A DNA stretch of 64,000 bases from Rhizophagus irregularis (GCF_026210795.1 NC_089434.1:1674001-1738000), one strand, 5' to 3'. Positions 44,960 through 57,174 are shown, counted from the first letter of the stretch. A program made the numbers and translations. The notes: generated from the letters alone by a model not told the origin.

Positions 44960-46262
44960 TTTTATGAAAATTAATATTCAAGTGCTTTTAACCTGCCTGA
45001 ACAACTTTCAATTAATAAATAAAGTTGATTTCATTTGTCCAAAGTGGAGATATTACGCTCTAAATTAAAGAAAAATAGAAAAGAGAGTTAATATCATCAA
45101 GAAAAATGCAATCTTCTTTAAGCACTACACCTACATTCATGAAAATTAATATTCAAGTGCTTTTAATCTGCCTGAACAACTTTCAATTAATAAATGAAGT
45201 TGATTTCATTTGTCCAAAGTGGAGATATTACGCTCTAAATTAAAAAAAATAGAAAAGAGAGTTAATATCATCAAGAAAAATGCAATCTTCTTTAAGCACT
45301 ACACCTACATTCATGAAAATTAATATTCAAGTGCTTTTAATCTGCCTGAACAACTTTCAATTAATAAATGAAGTTGATTTCATTTGTTCAAAGTGGAGAT
45401 ATTACGCTCTAAATTAAAAAAATAGAAAAGAGAGTTAATATCATTAACAAAAATGCAATCTTCTCTAAGCACTACACCTACATTCATGAAAATTAATATT
45501 CAAGTGGTTTCAACCTGCCTGAACAACTTTCAATTAATAAATGAAGTTGATTTCATTTGTCCAAAGTGGAGATATTACGCTCTAAATTAAAAAAATAGAA
45601 AAGAGAGTTAATATCATCAACAAAAATGCAATCTTCTCTAAGCACTACACCTACATTCATGAAAATTAATATTCAAGTGGTTTCAACCTGCCTGAACAAC
45701 TTTCAATTAATAAATAAAGTTGATTTCATTTGTCCAAAGTGGAGATATTACGCTCTAAATTAAAAAATAGAAAAGAGAGTTAATATCATCAACAAAAATG
45801 CAATTTTCTCTAAGAACTACACCTACATTCATGAAAATTAATATTCAAGTGGTTTCAACCTGCCTGAACAACTTTCAATTAATAAATGAAGTTGATTTCA
45901 TTTGTCCAAAGTGGAGATATTACACTCTAAATTAAAAAAAAATAGAAAAGAGAGTTAATATTATCAAGAAAAATGCAATCTTCTTTAAGCACTACATCTA
46001 CATTCATGAAAATTAATATTCAAGTGGTTTCAACCTGCCTGAACAACTTTCAATTAATAAATGAAGTTGATTTCATTTGTCCAAAGTGGAGATATTATGT
46101 TCTAAATTAAAAAATAGAAAAGAGAGTTAATATCATCAACAAAAATGCAATCTTCTCTAAGCACTACACCTACATTCATGAAAATTAATATTCAAGTGGT
46201 TTTAACCTGCCTGAACAACTTTTAATTAATAAATAAAGTTAATTTCATTTGTCCAAAGTGAA
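44960..46262. repeat. Satellite array 1, ~174-bp unit, 8 units
   Basis: The landmark CTGCCTGAACAACTTTCAAT (or a close variant) recurs at 44993, 45168, 45342, 45515, 45688, 45860, 46035 and 46207, giving periods of 172-175. Length varies mainly in an A-run. Units are very similar to one another. No gene or tRNA-like content. Confidence 0.9.
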
Positions 46263-46837
46263 GATTATAATGTATTTGGAAAAGAAGTTTAATTTAAAAA
46301 AATTTTATATAAAAAAAATGTAATATGAAAATTAAGAACTGAGTTGACAAAAATTTGAAATAACATGAATTTTAAATTAATTCTTTCATTAATTATAAAT
46401 TCAAGTAGTTTAAAATAAAAATAGTAAGAAAAAATATTTTTTATGAAATATCACATTATTTTCTAAAAGAAAGTCTTATAAATTTAATTTGTAATTATGT
46501 AATATCCAAATATTTAATCTTACAAATAGAAAAAAAATGTAAAAAAAATTTATGATGTTTTATAAAAAAAGAAAAAATTTTAAATTTTTGAAAAAAAATT
46601 TCGTCTAACACTTTTTAATTGATTATCACAAGATCTGCATGATCATCTACACGTTTTAATTTTTTTAACGAAAAAAAGAAATATATTTGAATATTTTATT
46701 TCTTTGTAAATCAATAACGATCAACAAAATTAAATACAAATATAAAACTTATTGCTTGATGCCGCAAGTTAATATGTAGTAAAAGTGGCACAAAAATGAA
46801 TATTTTGTAATTTTATTCTAATGATATCAAAGAAGCA

Positions 46838-46972
46838 ATATTGCAATATTGCAATATTGCAATAACAACGTCTATAGCTATAGCTATAGCTATAGCAATA
46901 GCAATAGCAATAGCAATAGCAATAGCAATAGCAATAGCTATAGCTATAGCTATATAGCTATATAGCTATAGT
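46838..46972. repeat. Hexanucleotide microsatellite (TTGCAATA, TAGCTA, AGCAAT)
   Basis: Three TTGCAATA units, then interleaved TATAGC and AATAGC hexamers. The shorter homologous tract is at 54905-54965. Confidence 0.8.
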
Positions 46973-47145
46973 ATAAGATTCAACTACGAAGTTCACATGG
47001 TGCATTCCCAAAAAGATGAAAATCTGCATGAAGATCAGAGGACAAACTACAAATTAAGCGAAAAAGTGAATGAATAAGGAAGGTCATGCAGGATGATCAC
47101 CACTTCAAAATCATACTATCGCCAAATAATCAAAAAAATAAATGA

Positions 47146-48198
47146 AATTTAACCCGATTACTTTATCGTAAAAAATCGGAATTGAGGTATTACATACGAT
47201 AATATTTTAGGTTAAAATCACGAACGACTCGTTTGCAATCCAAAACGATTTTTTGTGTAAACTTATGGTAACAAATTGTTAAAATACTGATAAATTCAAT
47301 TAATTTTTCGAAGGATGGCTATTTTTATATTTGTGTGTAATAATGTTAGTTACAATGATATTAACAATTTCGTATCAAAGTTTATTAACCAATAAGAGCT
47401 TCATGGAGTATAAATATTGGAAATTAACTTGATTAGTCTATGGTATTTAATATATTTAACCAAGAACGTTATTTTATATTATGTAAACAAGAACTCAAGC
47501 TCACTTGCGAATGATATATTTTCTTGTAGGTTTTGTTTCTATCTTTTGCTTAGATTTTTATGGTCAAGAAAGGTTTACGATACGTAAATATGAGTTTTAT
47601 ATACGTAAATTAAAATGGATATTAAATAGCCAGAAACAGATTATATAAATCATTTAAAGAAATATCTTTTACAAACTTTATTATAAGTCTAAATTTCAAA
47701 ATACACTTTTATTCTTGCAAATCAAAATTTTTTCAATTTTTTATATCTATTACTAATCAATTTGAGAAATAATCCATTTCATAATTTTCATGACACCGAA
47801 CATTCTTATTTGGTGATTTTTAAGCTTAAATGTATACGAATGTAAAATGGTTTGAAGTTGAACATAAAGTTTAATTAATAAGGTGTGAATTTAATTAATA
47901 AGGTGTGAATTCAGTTGTAAAATTTTAGATTTGAACTAGCTGTAACCTGTTGCGTTGCAACAGGATTAATTTATGCTAATGCGCAGCTCGTTTATAAAAT
48001 TCATGCTAATAGCCTTTTTTCTTTTTTTACTACAAGCTTTTCTTTCTTTACATAATCTTTTTTTACATTATTCAAGCACCTCAATTTCAAAAATTTCCTG
48101 AAAAGAAGTCATTTGGATTATAGTATTAACAACCCTTCGCATTATATTTATAGAAGAAACAGCTGCATTAGTATCATTGGAAACATATCCGATTTATG
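47146..48198. other. Intergenic with a GTTGC hairpin repeat
   Basis: At 47944-47966 CCTGTTGCGTTGCAACAGG forms a perfect hairpin, and its following sequence (ATTAATTTAT) recurs near 63318. A 20-bp direct repeat (TTTAATTAATAAGGTGTGAA) occurs at about 47869 and 47889. No genes. Confidence 0.4.
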
Positions 48199-48385
48199 AG
48201 GACCCAGAAATATATATATAGGGGTCAGGTGATGAAAAAAATTTTTTACTGAGCTGTACGCATTTTTTCAGGGCCGGAATTATGATAATGCCAGTCGGTT
48301 ACTATAATAGGAAATAAAATTCTGACTGGCATTATCAAAAATTATCTAAAAAGGAAAGATTTTCATGATTAATAATCAAATATTT
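48199..48385. mobile_element. Truncated hAT-type MITE (family of 7463 and 28791)
   Basis: Starts AGGACCCAGAAATATATATA and retains GGGTCAGGT, TTCAGGGCCGGAATTATG and the central inverted AATGCCAGTC. The right terminal repeat and target duplication are missing. Confidence 0.6.
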
Positions 48386-48439
48386 TATTTACCACTAAAA
48401 AAATTTACTATGACTTATGTTATGGAGACAACCGAAAAA

Positions 48440-49160
48440 AAATTGCAATAAAGAATGAACTGTAAAAAAAATAATAGCAAAAAAAAGTCTTTCATTCTAT
48501 TGTCATTAATCATTAATCATTATTAATAATTAATAAACAAAATTTGTAATAATAATCAAAAAATCTATTTAGCAACAAGAAAAAAAATCACAAACCAAAA
48601 ACGAATGATAAAAGAAAATTTTATTATGGTTTTGAAAAAAAAAATATTAAAAAAAATAAAAAAAAAAATATTTTCCAGTAACTAAAATACAAAATCATTA
48701 AAAAAAAAAATATTTTTTATTTTGAAACAAAAAAAAAACAAAAAAAAATAATGACTAAATAAAAATTATTTTCGGTTTTGAAACAAAACAAATTTATTTT
48801 TTGGTTGTTTGAACCAAAAAAAAAAATAAATAAAAAGCAAAAATTAAAAAAAAAATTATTTTCGGTATTGAACTAAAAAACTGAAAATAAAAAAAAATCA
48901 ATTAAAAATAATTTATTTTTCAGTTTGACCAAAAAAATAAAATAAAAAGATTAAAAAAAAAATTTATTTTCGGAATTGAACTAAAAAAACCTAAAATAAA
49001 AAATAATTAAAAAAAAAAAAAAAGTAAAAAAATTTTATCCAGGTTGAAAAAAAGAGGTAAAGAATATAAAAATATAAAAACTTAAAAAAAAAAAGAACAG
49101 TTTATAAGAAGAACCAGTAAAAAAAAAGATATTTAAAAAAAAATATAAAGATAAATCAGA
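48440..49160. repeat. A-rich block with ATTTTCGGTTTTGAAACAAA units
   Basis: Degenerate repeats of a 50-60-bp unit, (A)n-TTATTTTCGG-TTTTGAAC-TAAAAAA. A related block lies at 63590-63740. Low complexity, non-coding. Confidence 0.5.
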
Positions 49161-49375
49161 TATCTTCAGCGATCTGCTGTGGCTGATCTATGGAAAGCCG
49201 CCATGGTCAAAAGTGCGTAGCAAAACATAGCGTGTATACGCTATGTTTTGTAGCGCATATACATTATATTTAACGGCGGGTTACCCCTGTTCTGTCTGTT
49301 TCAGGGGTAACCTGTTGCAAAAAATAGCGTTTAATACGCTATATTTCATAGCGTTATATACGTTATATGTTATGA

Positions 49376-49553
49376 CGGGTACCCGTTATAAGAAACGGCG
49401 GGTACCTGTTATATGGAATGGCGGGTACCCGCTATAAGAAACGGCGGGTACCTGTTATAAGGAACGGCGGGTACCCGCTATAAGAAATGGCGGGTACCCG
49501 TTATAAGAAATGGCAGGTACCCGCTATAAGAAACGGCAGGTACCCGTTATAAG
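49376..49553. repeat. 23-bp minisatellite GGCGGGTACCCGYTATAAG...
   Basis: About eight units, with GGTACC every 23 bases (49401, 49424, 49447, 49470 and on). GC-rich against a very AT-rich background. Each core is palindromic (CGGGTACCCG). Confidence 0.85.
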
Positions 49554-49619
49554 AACTGGCAGTCAGCATATTAACTTTTGATATCAATAATGATAATTAT
49601 TTATTTAATGAAATTTTAT

Positions 49620-50105
49620 TTGCAAATATTAAAATTTAAGTCACCCATTTACGATTTTAAAGAAAAAAATCACCATATATTTATTTTTATTTAAGTGTAA
49701 AAATAAAAGAAACAATAACAATAAATAAAAAAGATAAGTAAATTACAATGATCAAGGAGAAAGATGCTAATAAAAAAATGAAATAACAGTGGGAGTAATG
49801 GAAAGTAATAGAAGATGAAAGGTAGTAAAAAAGAGTAATGAGAAGTGATAGGAAACAAAAAGGAGAAATAGGACATAATGAGAGATGAAAAGGAGTGATA
49901 GGAGACGAAAAGAAGTGATGGGAGACAAAGAGGAGTGATAAGAAATAAAAAGGAGTTATGGGAGACAAAAAGAAGATGAAGAGGAATGAAAAGAAGTGAT
50001 GGGAGATGAAAAGAACGAAAAGGAGTGATGGTAGACGAAGAGGAGTGATGGAAGATGAAAAGGAGCGATGGGAGATGAAAAGAAGTGATGGGAAGATGAA
50101 GAGAA
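49620..50105. repeat. Purine-rich minisatellite block, inverted copy of 2725-3420
   Basis: GGGAGATGAAAAGAAGTGAT units plus a flank (GTAAATTACAATGATCAAGG) are the reverse complement of the block at 2890-3400. The minus-strand frames are repeat by-products. Confidence 0.65.
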
Positions 50106-50109
50106 GTAA

Positions 50110-51125
50110 AAATTTATTAAAATTGTAAATTTAATAAAAAATTTTCCAATAAATTTTCAATCAATTTTTATAAAAAAAATTAAAAAAAAATTTCAAGCCA
50201 AAATTCTCGATACACTTATTAAAAAAAAACTATTATCAATAAAATTTTCTATTAAGATTTCTAAACAAAATTCACCATCAAAAAAATAAAAAAAATTTTC
50301 AACAAACAATTCTCTAATGAAATTCTCAATCAAAAAAAATATCCCCGATTAAAAAGATTCTTACCACCTATTAAAAAAAATTCTCAAAGAATTTCTATAT
50401 CAAAAAAAAACTCTCCTATTAAAAAAAAAATCTTTACCGAAATTCTCTATCAAAAAAAAGTCTCCCCTGTTAAAAAAATTTACACTAACGAAATTATCTA
50501 TCAAAAAAAAATTCTATGATGAAATTTCTATCAAAAAAAAAAAAATTCTCAGCGAAATTCTTTAATGAAATTCTCTATCAAAAACAATCCCCCTATTAAA
50601 AAAAAAATTCTCTAATAAAATTCTCTGTCAAAAAATACTTTCACCTATTAAAAAAAGTCCCAAAAGAAATTCTTTATTAAGGAAAACTCCTTCAATTAAA
50701 AAAAAATTCGTAACAAAATTCTCTATCAAAAAAAATTTCACTTGTTAAAAAATTTTCTAACGAAATTATCTATCAAAAAAAAAATCTTCAAATAATTTTC
50801 TACAAAAAAAAAAAATCTCAAATAATTCTCTATCAAAAAAATCTCTCCTGTTAAAAAAAAATTGCTCCGACAAATTAAGTATACGTCAAAAAAAAAAAAA
50901 TCTTATTAAAAAAAATTCTCCAATGAAATTTCTATCAAATAAAAGTTTTTAACGAAATTATCCATCAAAAAAAAAAAAACTCAGAAATGTCCCTATCAAT
51001 GAAAAAAATTTTCTAACAAAATTTTTTATCAAAAAAAATCTTCTTATTAAAAAAATTCCCAATGAAATTCTATCAAACAAAGCTTTTGCCTATATTAAAA
51101 ATAAAAGTTCTCTACAAAATTTGTT
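50110..51125. repeat. Degenerate repeat of AAATTCTCTATCAAAAAAA / CTATTAAAAAAA
   Basis: About 25 imperfect units of roughly 35-45 bp. Non-coding and low complexity. It ends exactly where copy 2 of the segmental duplication begins. Confidence 0.6.
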
Positions 51126-51649
51126 TATAAAACTAGAATATGCGATTTGCTGGGGGACTTCGTCCCCCAAATATAACATTTATAATTAAAAAAATTCTTT
51201 GATATAAATAAATTGAATTGTTACTGAATAATAAAATTTTATTATAATTAGACCCTATAAAAAATCATGTTTTAATAAAATTTATACAATTTTTTCTTAA
51301 AAATAATGTATCTAAACTATATATAAGGATACAGGAAAATGCACAATTCCATATCACAAAAATGCACCATTTGTATGATTGACCATAATTTATACTGAAT
51401 TTATATTGATTTGATCAAAGAAATTACATAATTTGAGCATAGAATTTACAAGAATTGGTCAATAAATTTACTGCTTAAATTATAATTATTAATATTAGTT
51501 GCATTTATATGAATTTAATTTTAAATAATAATATTTTATTAAATTATTAAATCGAATAGTATCATGTGATTATAATTAGCCAATAATATAAATTAATTTT
51601 TATAATTTAAAATAATGACATAAGCTGTAATAAGTGTTCTAAAGTTAAT

Positions 51650-54340
51650 ACAGCTACAAAAAAATGAAATCTTATGAAAACTAATATTCAAGTAGTTTCA
51701 ACTTGCCTGAACAATTTTCAATTAATAAATAAAGTTGATTTCATTTGCCCAAAGTGGAAATATTACACTCTAAATTAAAAAACAGAAAAGAGAGTTAATA
51801 TCATCAAGAAAAATGCAATTTTCTCTAAGCACTACATCTACATTCATGAAAATTAATATTGAAGTGGTTTCAATCTACCTGAACAACTTTCAATTAATAA
51901 ATAAAGTTAATTTCATTTGCCTAAAGTGAAGATGTTATGCTCTAAATTAAAAAACAGAAAAGAGAGTTAATATCACCAAGAAAAATGCAATTTTCTCTAA
52001 GCACTACATCTACATTCATGAAAATTAATATTCAAGTTGTTTTAACCTGCCTGAACAACTTTCAATTAATAAATAAAGTTGATTTCATTTGCCCAAAGTG
52101 GAAATATTACGCTATAAATTAAAAAACAGAAAAGAGAGTTAATATCATCAAGAAAAATGCAATTTTCTCTAAGCACTACACCTACATTCATGAAAATTAA
52201 TATTCAAGTTGTTTCAACCTGCCTGAACAACTTTCAATTAATAAATAAAGTTGATTTCATTTGTATAAAGTAAAAATATTACGCTATAAATTAAAAAACA
52301 GAAAAGAGAGTTAATATTATCAAGAAAAATGCAATTTTCTCTGAGCACTACACCTACATTCATGAAAATTAATATTCAAGTGGTTTCAACCTGCCTGAAC
52401 AACTTTCATTTAATAAATAAAGTTGATTTTATTTGCCCAAAGTGGAAATATTACGCTATAAATTAAAAAACAGAAAAGAGAGTTAATATCATCAAGAAAA
52501 ATGCAATTTTCTCTAAGCACTACACCTACATTCATGAAAATTAATATTCAAGTGGTTTCAACCTGCCTGAACAACTTTCAATTAATAAATAAAGTTGATT
52601 TCATTTGTATAAAGTAAAAATATTACGCTATAAATTAAAAAACAGAAAAGAGAGTTAATATTATCAAGAAAAATGCAATTTTCTCTGAGCACTACACCTA
52701 CATTCATGAAAATTAATATTCAAGTGGTTTCAACCTGCCTGAACAACTTTCATTTAATAAATAAAGTTGATTTCATTTGCCCAAAGTGGAAATATTACGC
52801 TATAAATTAAAAAACAGAAAAAAGAGTTAATATCATCAAGAAAAATGCAATTTTCTCTAAGCACTACACCTACATTCATGAAAATTAATATTCAAGTGGT
52901 TTCAACCTGCCTGAACAACTTTCAATTAATAAATAAAGTTGATTTCATTTGTCTAAAGTGGAAATATTACGCTCTAAATTAAAAAACAGAAAAGAGAGTT
53001 AATATCATCAAGAAAAATGCAATTTTCTTTAAGCACTACACCTACATTTATGAAAATTAATATTCAAGTTGTTTTAACCTGCCTGAACAACTTTCAATTA
53101 ATAAATAAAGTTGATTTCATTTGTCTAAAGTGGAAATATTACGCTCTAAATTAAAAAAAAACAGAAAAGAGAGTTAATATCATCAAGAAAAATGCAATTT
53201 TCTCTAAGCACTACACCTACATTCATGAAAATTAATATTCAAGTTGTTTTAACCTGCCTGAACAACTTTCAATTAATAAATAAAGTTGATTTCATTTGTC
53301 TAAAGTGGAAATATTACGCTCTAAATTAAAACACAAAAAAGAGAGTTAATATCATCAAGAAAAATGCAATTTTCTCTAAGCACTACATCTACATTCATGA
53401 AAATTAATATTCAAATGGTTTCAACCTGCCTGAACAACTTTCAATTAATAAATAAAGTTGATTTCATTTGCCCAAAGTGGAAATATTACGCTCTAAGTTA
53501 AAAAACAGAAAAGAGAGTTAATATTATCAAGAAAAATGCAAGTTTCTCTGAGCACTACACCTACATTCATGAAAATTAATATTCAAGTAGTTTCAACCTG
53601 CCTGAACAACTTTCAATTAATAAATAAAGTTGATTTCATTTGTCTAAAGTGGAAATATTACGCTCTAAATTAAAAAAAACAGAAAAGAGAGTTAATATCA
53701 TCAAGAAAAATGCAATTTTCTCTAAGCACTACTCCTACATTCATGAAAATTAATGTTCAAGTTGTTTTAACCTGCCTGAACAACTTTCAATTAATAAATA
53801 AAGTTGATTTCATTTGTCTAAAGTGGAAATATTACGCTCTAAATTAAAACACAAAAAAGAGAGTTAATATCATCAAGAAAAATACAATTTTCTCTAAGCA
53901 CTACATTTACATTCATGAAAATTAATATTCAAATGGTTTCAACCTGCCTGAACAACTTTCAATTAATAAATAAAGTTGATTTCATTTGTCTAAAGTGGAA
54001 ATATTACGCTCTAAGTTAAAAAACAGAAAACAGAATTAATATCATCAAGAAAAATGAGCACTACACCTACATTCATGAAAATTAATATTCAAGTAGTTTC
54101 AACCTGCCTGAACAACTTTCATTTAATAAATAAAGTTGATTTCATTTGCCCAAAGTGGAAATATTACGCTCTAAATTAAAAAACAGAAAAGAGAGTTAAT
54201 ATCATCAATAAATGCAATTTTCTCTAAGCACTATACCTATATTCATGAAAATTAATATTCAAGTGGTTTCAACATGCCTGAACAACTTTTAATTAATAAA
54301 TGAAGTTGATTTCATTTGGCCAAAGTGGAGATTATAGTAT
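51650..54340. repeat. Satellite array 2, ~174-bp unit, 16 units
   Basis: Sixteen occurrences of the TGCCTGAACAACTTTCA landmark or variants, from about 51704 to 54274. Units here carry AAACAGAAAAGAGAG where array 1 has AATAGAAAAGAGAG. Some variants recur at fixed unit spacing: GTATAAAGTAAAAATATTAC at about 52264 and 52610, and AAAACACAAAAAAGAG at about 53328 and 53846. This indicates multi-unit duplications. Confidence 0.9.
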
Positions 54341-54904
54341 ATTTGGAAAAAGAAGTTTAATTTAAAAAAATTTTATATAAAAAATAAATGTAATATAAAA
54401 ATTAAGAACTGAGATGATAAAAATTTGAAAATGACCTGACATGAATTTTGAATTAATTCTTTCATTAATTATAAATTCAAGTAGTTTAAAAATAAAAATA
54501 GTAAGAAAAAATATTTTTTATGAAATATCACATTATTTTCTAAAAGAAATACACTTAAATACACTTATAAATTTAATTTGTGATTATGTAATATCCAAAT
54601 ATTTAATCTCACAAATAGAAAAAAATGTAAAAAAATTTATAAAAAAAGAAAAATTTTTGAAAAAAATTTTCATCTAACACTTTTTTATTTTGATTATCAC
54701 AAGATCTACATGATCATCTACACGTTTCAATTTTTTTAACGAAAAAGAAATATATTTGAATCTATTTTTATTGAAAATCAATAAAGATCAACAAAATCAA
54801 ATACAAATATAAAACTTATTGTTTGATGCCTCAAGTTAATATGTAGCGAAAGTGGCACAAAAATGAATATTTTGTAATTTTATTCTAATGATATCAAAGA
54901 AGCA

Positions 54905-54965
54905 ATATTGCAATAACAACGTCTATAGCTATATAGCTATTGCAATATATATAGCTATATAAAAT
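54905..54965. repeat. Short TAGCTA/TTGCAATA microsatellite
   Basis: Contracted homologue of 46838-46972 at the same position relative to the satellite array. Confidence 0.7.
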
Positions 54966-55169
54966 TGAATCAAAAAAGTTCACATTGAGCATTTCCGAAA
55001 TTATGAAAAAATGCATGTAGATCGTATGACAAATTACAAATTAAGCGAAAAAGTGAATAAATTTGGAAGATGATCGTCAGAAATTTATCATCCAAAAGCA
55101 TACTATCGCTAAAAAGCCAATAAAAAAAAAAATTTTTTTTTAAAAAAAAATTTTTTTTTAAAAAAAATT

Positions 55170-55315
55170 AAAGGCAGGTACCCGATATGTAAAATGGCGG
55201 GTACCCGATATGTGAAACGGCGGGTACCCGATATGTGAAGCAGCAGGTACCCGATATGTGAAGCGGCGGGTACCTGATATGTAGAACGGCGGGTACCTGA
55301 TATTTGAAACGGCAG
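55170..55315. repeat. 23-bp minisatellite GGCGGGTACCCGATATGTGAA
   Basis: Six to seven units. The core CGGGTACCCG is shared with 49376-49553 but the spacer is different (GATATGTGAA versus CTATAAGAAA). Confidence 0.8.
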
Positions 55316-55551
55316 GTATTCGATCCCTTAATAATTTAAAATTTGGTCCAAAATAAATTAATAAACCGTTATAATATAAAGCGCATACGCGTTAAATTAT
55401 GTAGCGTATACACGTTGCTTTTTATGGCGGGTTACCCCTGAAATTGACAGGTTAACCCAACAGAACAGGGGTAACCCACCGTGAAATATAACGTGTATAC
55501 GCTATGTTTTGTAGCATGTACACGCTATGTTTTGCTACGCACTTTTGACCA

Positions 55552-57174
55552 CTACCACTTGCCATACTGATCGCATCGTACCGTGAGATCAGATGGATGT
55601 GTTTTAAATTGTTTTTATTTTTTTCAAGTCCTTTCGCTATAATTTTGTAAAGTGCTCTATTTCCTAATTATTATTTTTTCTTACTATTTTATTGCATAGT
55701 TGAAAAAGTTTTTAATACTAAAACACATATTTGAACCATTTTTATTGTAAACTTAGGATGAATAACTTTCAATAAGTTTTGCGCGTTGCGCTTGTTGATA
55801 GTTTAAATATATTTAATTATAGAAGCTTGCATAGAAAACATGGTGTCTAAAGTTGTCTTTTAAAGCATAACTTTTTTTATTACCTTTTATAAAAAAGAAT
55901 TGCGATAAATGGTATGCAAACGCAAACAAATCAGACCAATAAAATCTGATCTTACGTGATGTTATTTTTGCCTTTAAAAATTTCCAATCAAAATAAATGT
56001 ATAACCATGATATTTTATCTATAATAAATCAAGCGACACATCACAGTCATCGCACGTTTCAAATTATTTATATGGAGGTAATCTAAATATCACTGAATTT
56101 TAGTTATATAGATATAAGGTATTAAATGTGAAGGTTGTTAGACTGAGTGTAAAGTTATTTGTTGCTGAAAAAAAAAATTCAACTGTAATGTAAATCAAAT
56201 TCGTAGTTATTCTTCTTTTATAGTAACTTTCTGTTTTGAATTTCTCTTTCCTGATAAAAAGAAAAGTAAAAGGTGGGTTCTTGAATTTTCAATCTATTCT
56301 ATTTTGTGAAATATTAATTTTAAATCATTTCTGAAAAGAATTTTACCTAATCTAAAAAATCTTTAGCTAGACGTTCAATTTTTAATGAAACTCAATTAAT
56401 CTTGGAATATTTATAAATGGATTGAATATATTAAAATGTGTCCGTACTATAAATATTTACACTTATTGGATTCATTTCAATTTTTGAATTAATTAAAGCT
56501 TTCATTTAAAATTACCGAATGAAATAGAAATATTTATAATACATAATATAAATTATAAATTACTATATTTAAAATAGAAATAATTAATTTATTTAATATA
56601 TACAAGGTAACCAAATAATTTGATGAATTAAATCAAAAACGAAATCTAAATTTAATTAAATTAAAAATGGTAATCAATTTTTGATTTTTTCTACATTGTC
56701 AGATATGGTATGATATCAAAAGAGTGCATCAAAAAGATTGAAATTTTACATGAAGATCAGAGGACAAATGAATAAATAAGACGGAAGTCAATGCAGGATT
56801 AAAATTAGATTGTTACGAATCGTTGAATCATATGATGTTGGCCTACAATTACGATATTCATGTGCCAAAAAAAAAGTATCATATTATTTTACTTTGTTAA
56901 CTTGATCAAATAAATTGATCTAATGATTTTTATTTTTTTTTCTCACAATTTAACAAATTTTTTTTTTTACAAAGATGTTTGGTATGCTATTGAGACATAC
57001 GATTATAACTCATGAAAATTATCAACTAAAACCTTAAACCAGTGGTGTGTATTTTAAATTATAATTATACTAATAATTTTTGATTATTTTATTGAATTTT
57101 CTCTCTGTAGTTCTGAAATCTTTAAAAAATAAAGCCTAAGGAATAAGAATAAACTAAAGAGTGAAATCTTTGAT
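55552..57174. other. Intergenic, one partial repeat
   Basis: At about 56715-56800 there is a third, partial copy of the tail of the segmental duplication (AAAGATTGAAATTTTACATG, AAGATCAGAGGACAAA). The rest is AT-rich without genes. Confidence 0.4.

Larger units (their letters stand above)
44401..47145. repeat. Segmental duplication, copy 1 (direct copy at 51130-55125)
   Basis: The left edge reads AAACTAGAATATGCGATTTG, then a GGGGAC-TTC-GTCCCC hairpin (44424-44438). It is followed by about 500 bp of shared AT-rich sequence, the satellite array, a 600-bp shared tail (AAGAAGTTTAATTTAAAAAA onward), the TAGCTA microsatellite and an AAATTAAGCGAAAAAGTGAA-containing end. Order is identical in copy 2, which differs chiefly in array length. 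Confidence 0.75.
51130..55125. repeat. Segmental duplication, copy 2
   Basis: Direct copy of 44401-47145: the same leading AAACTAGAATATGCGATTTG, a slightly longer hairpin (GGGGGACTTCGTCCCCC, 51152-51168), the same pre-array sequence, a longer satellite array, the same tail (54330-54900) and the short microsatellite. Confidence 0.75.
49204..55551. mobile_element. 6.35-kb block bounded by perfect 31-bp inverted termini, containing satellite and minisatellites
   Basis: TGGTCAAAAGTGCGTAGCAA, continuing to position 49234, is exactly inverted at 55521-55551. Inward of each end, in mirrored order, come TATACGCTATGTTTTGTAGC-type palindromes, a GGGTTACCCCTG...CAGGGGTAACC inverted pair and a 23-bp GGTACC minisatellite. 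Weaker similarity continues outside (GATC..TATGG..AAG) on both sides. The interior has no transposase or other gene. It could be a large non-autonomous or foldback transposon that captured the satellite, or two facing copies of a smaller repeat. No target duplication was established. Confidence 0.5.

Noticed and set aside
44960-46262. LTR or tandem gene array
   Set aside because: Units of about 174 bp have no ORF, no TG...CA ends and no primer-binding site. They behave as a satellite.
49687-49968. Minus-strand ORFs SPITPFYFLSLLFVSHH...
   Set aside because: These are the same minisatellite read on the other strand and not genes.
54441-54677. 78-codon ORF after satellite array 2
   Set aside because: AT-rich frame within the duplicated satellite flank. 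The homologous stretch of copy 1 is interrupted, which argues against coding.
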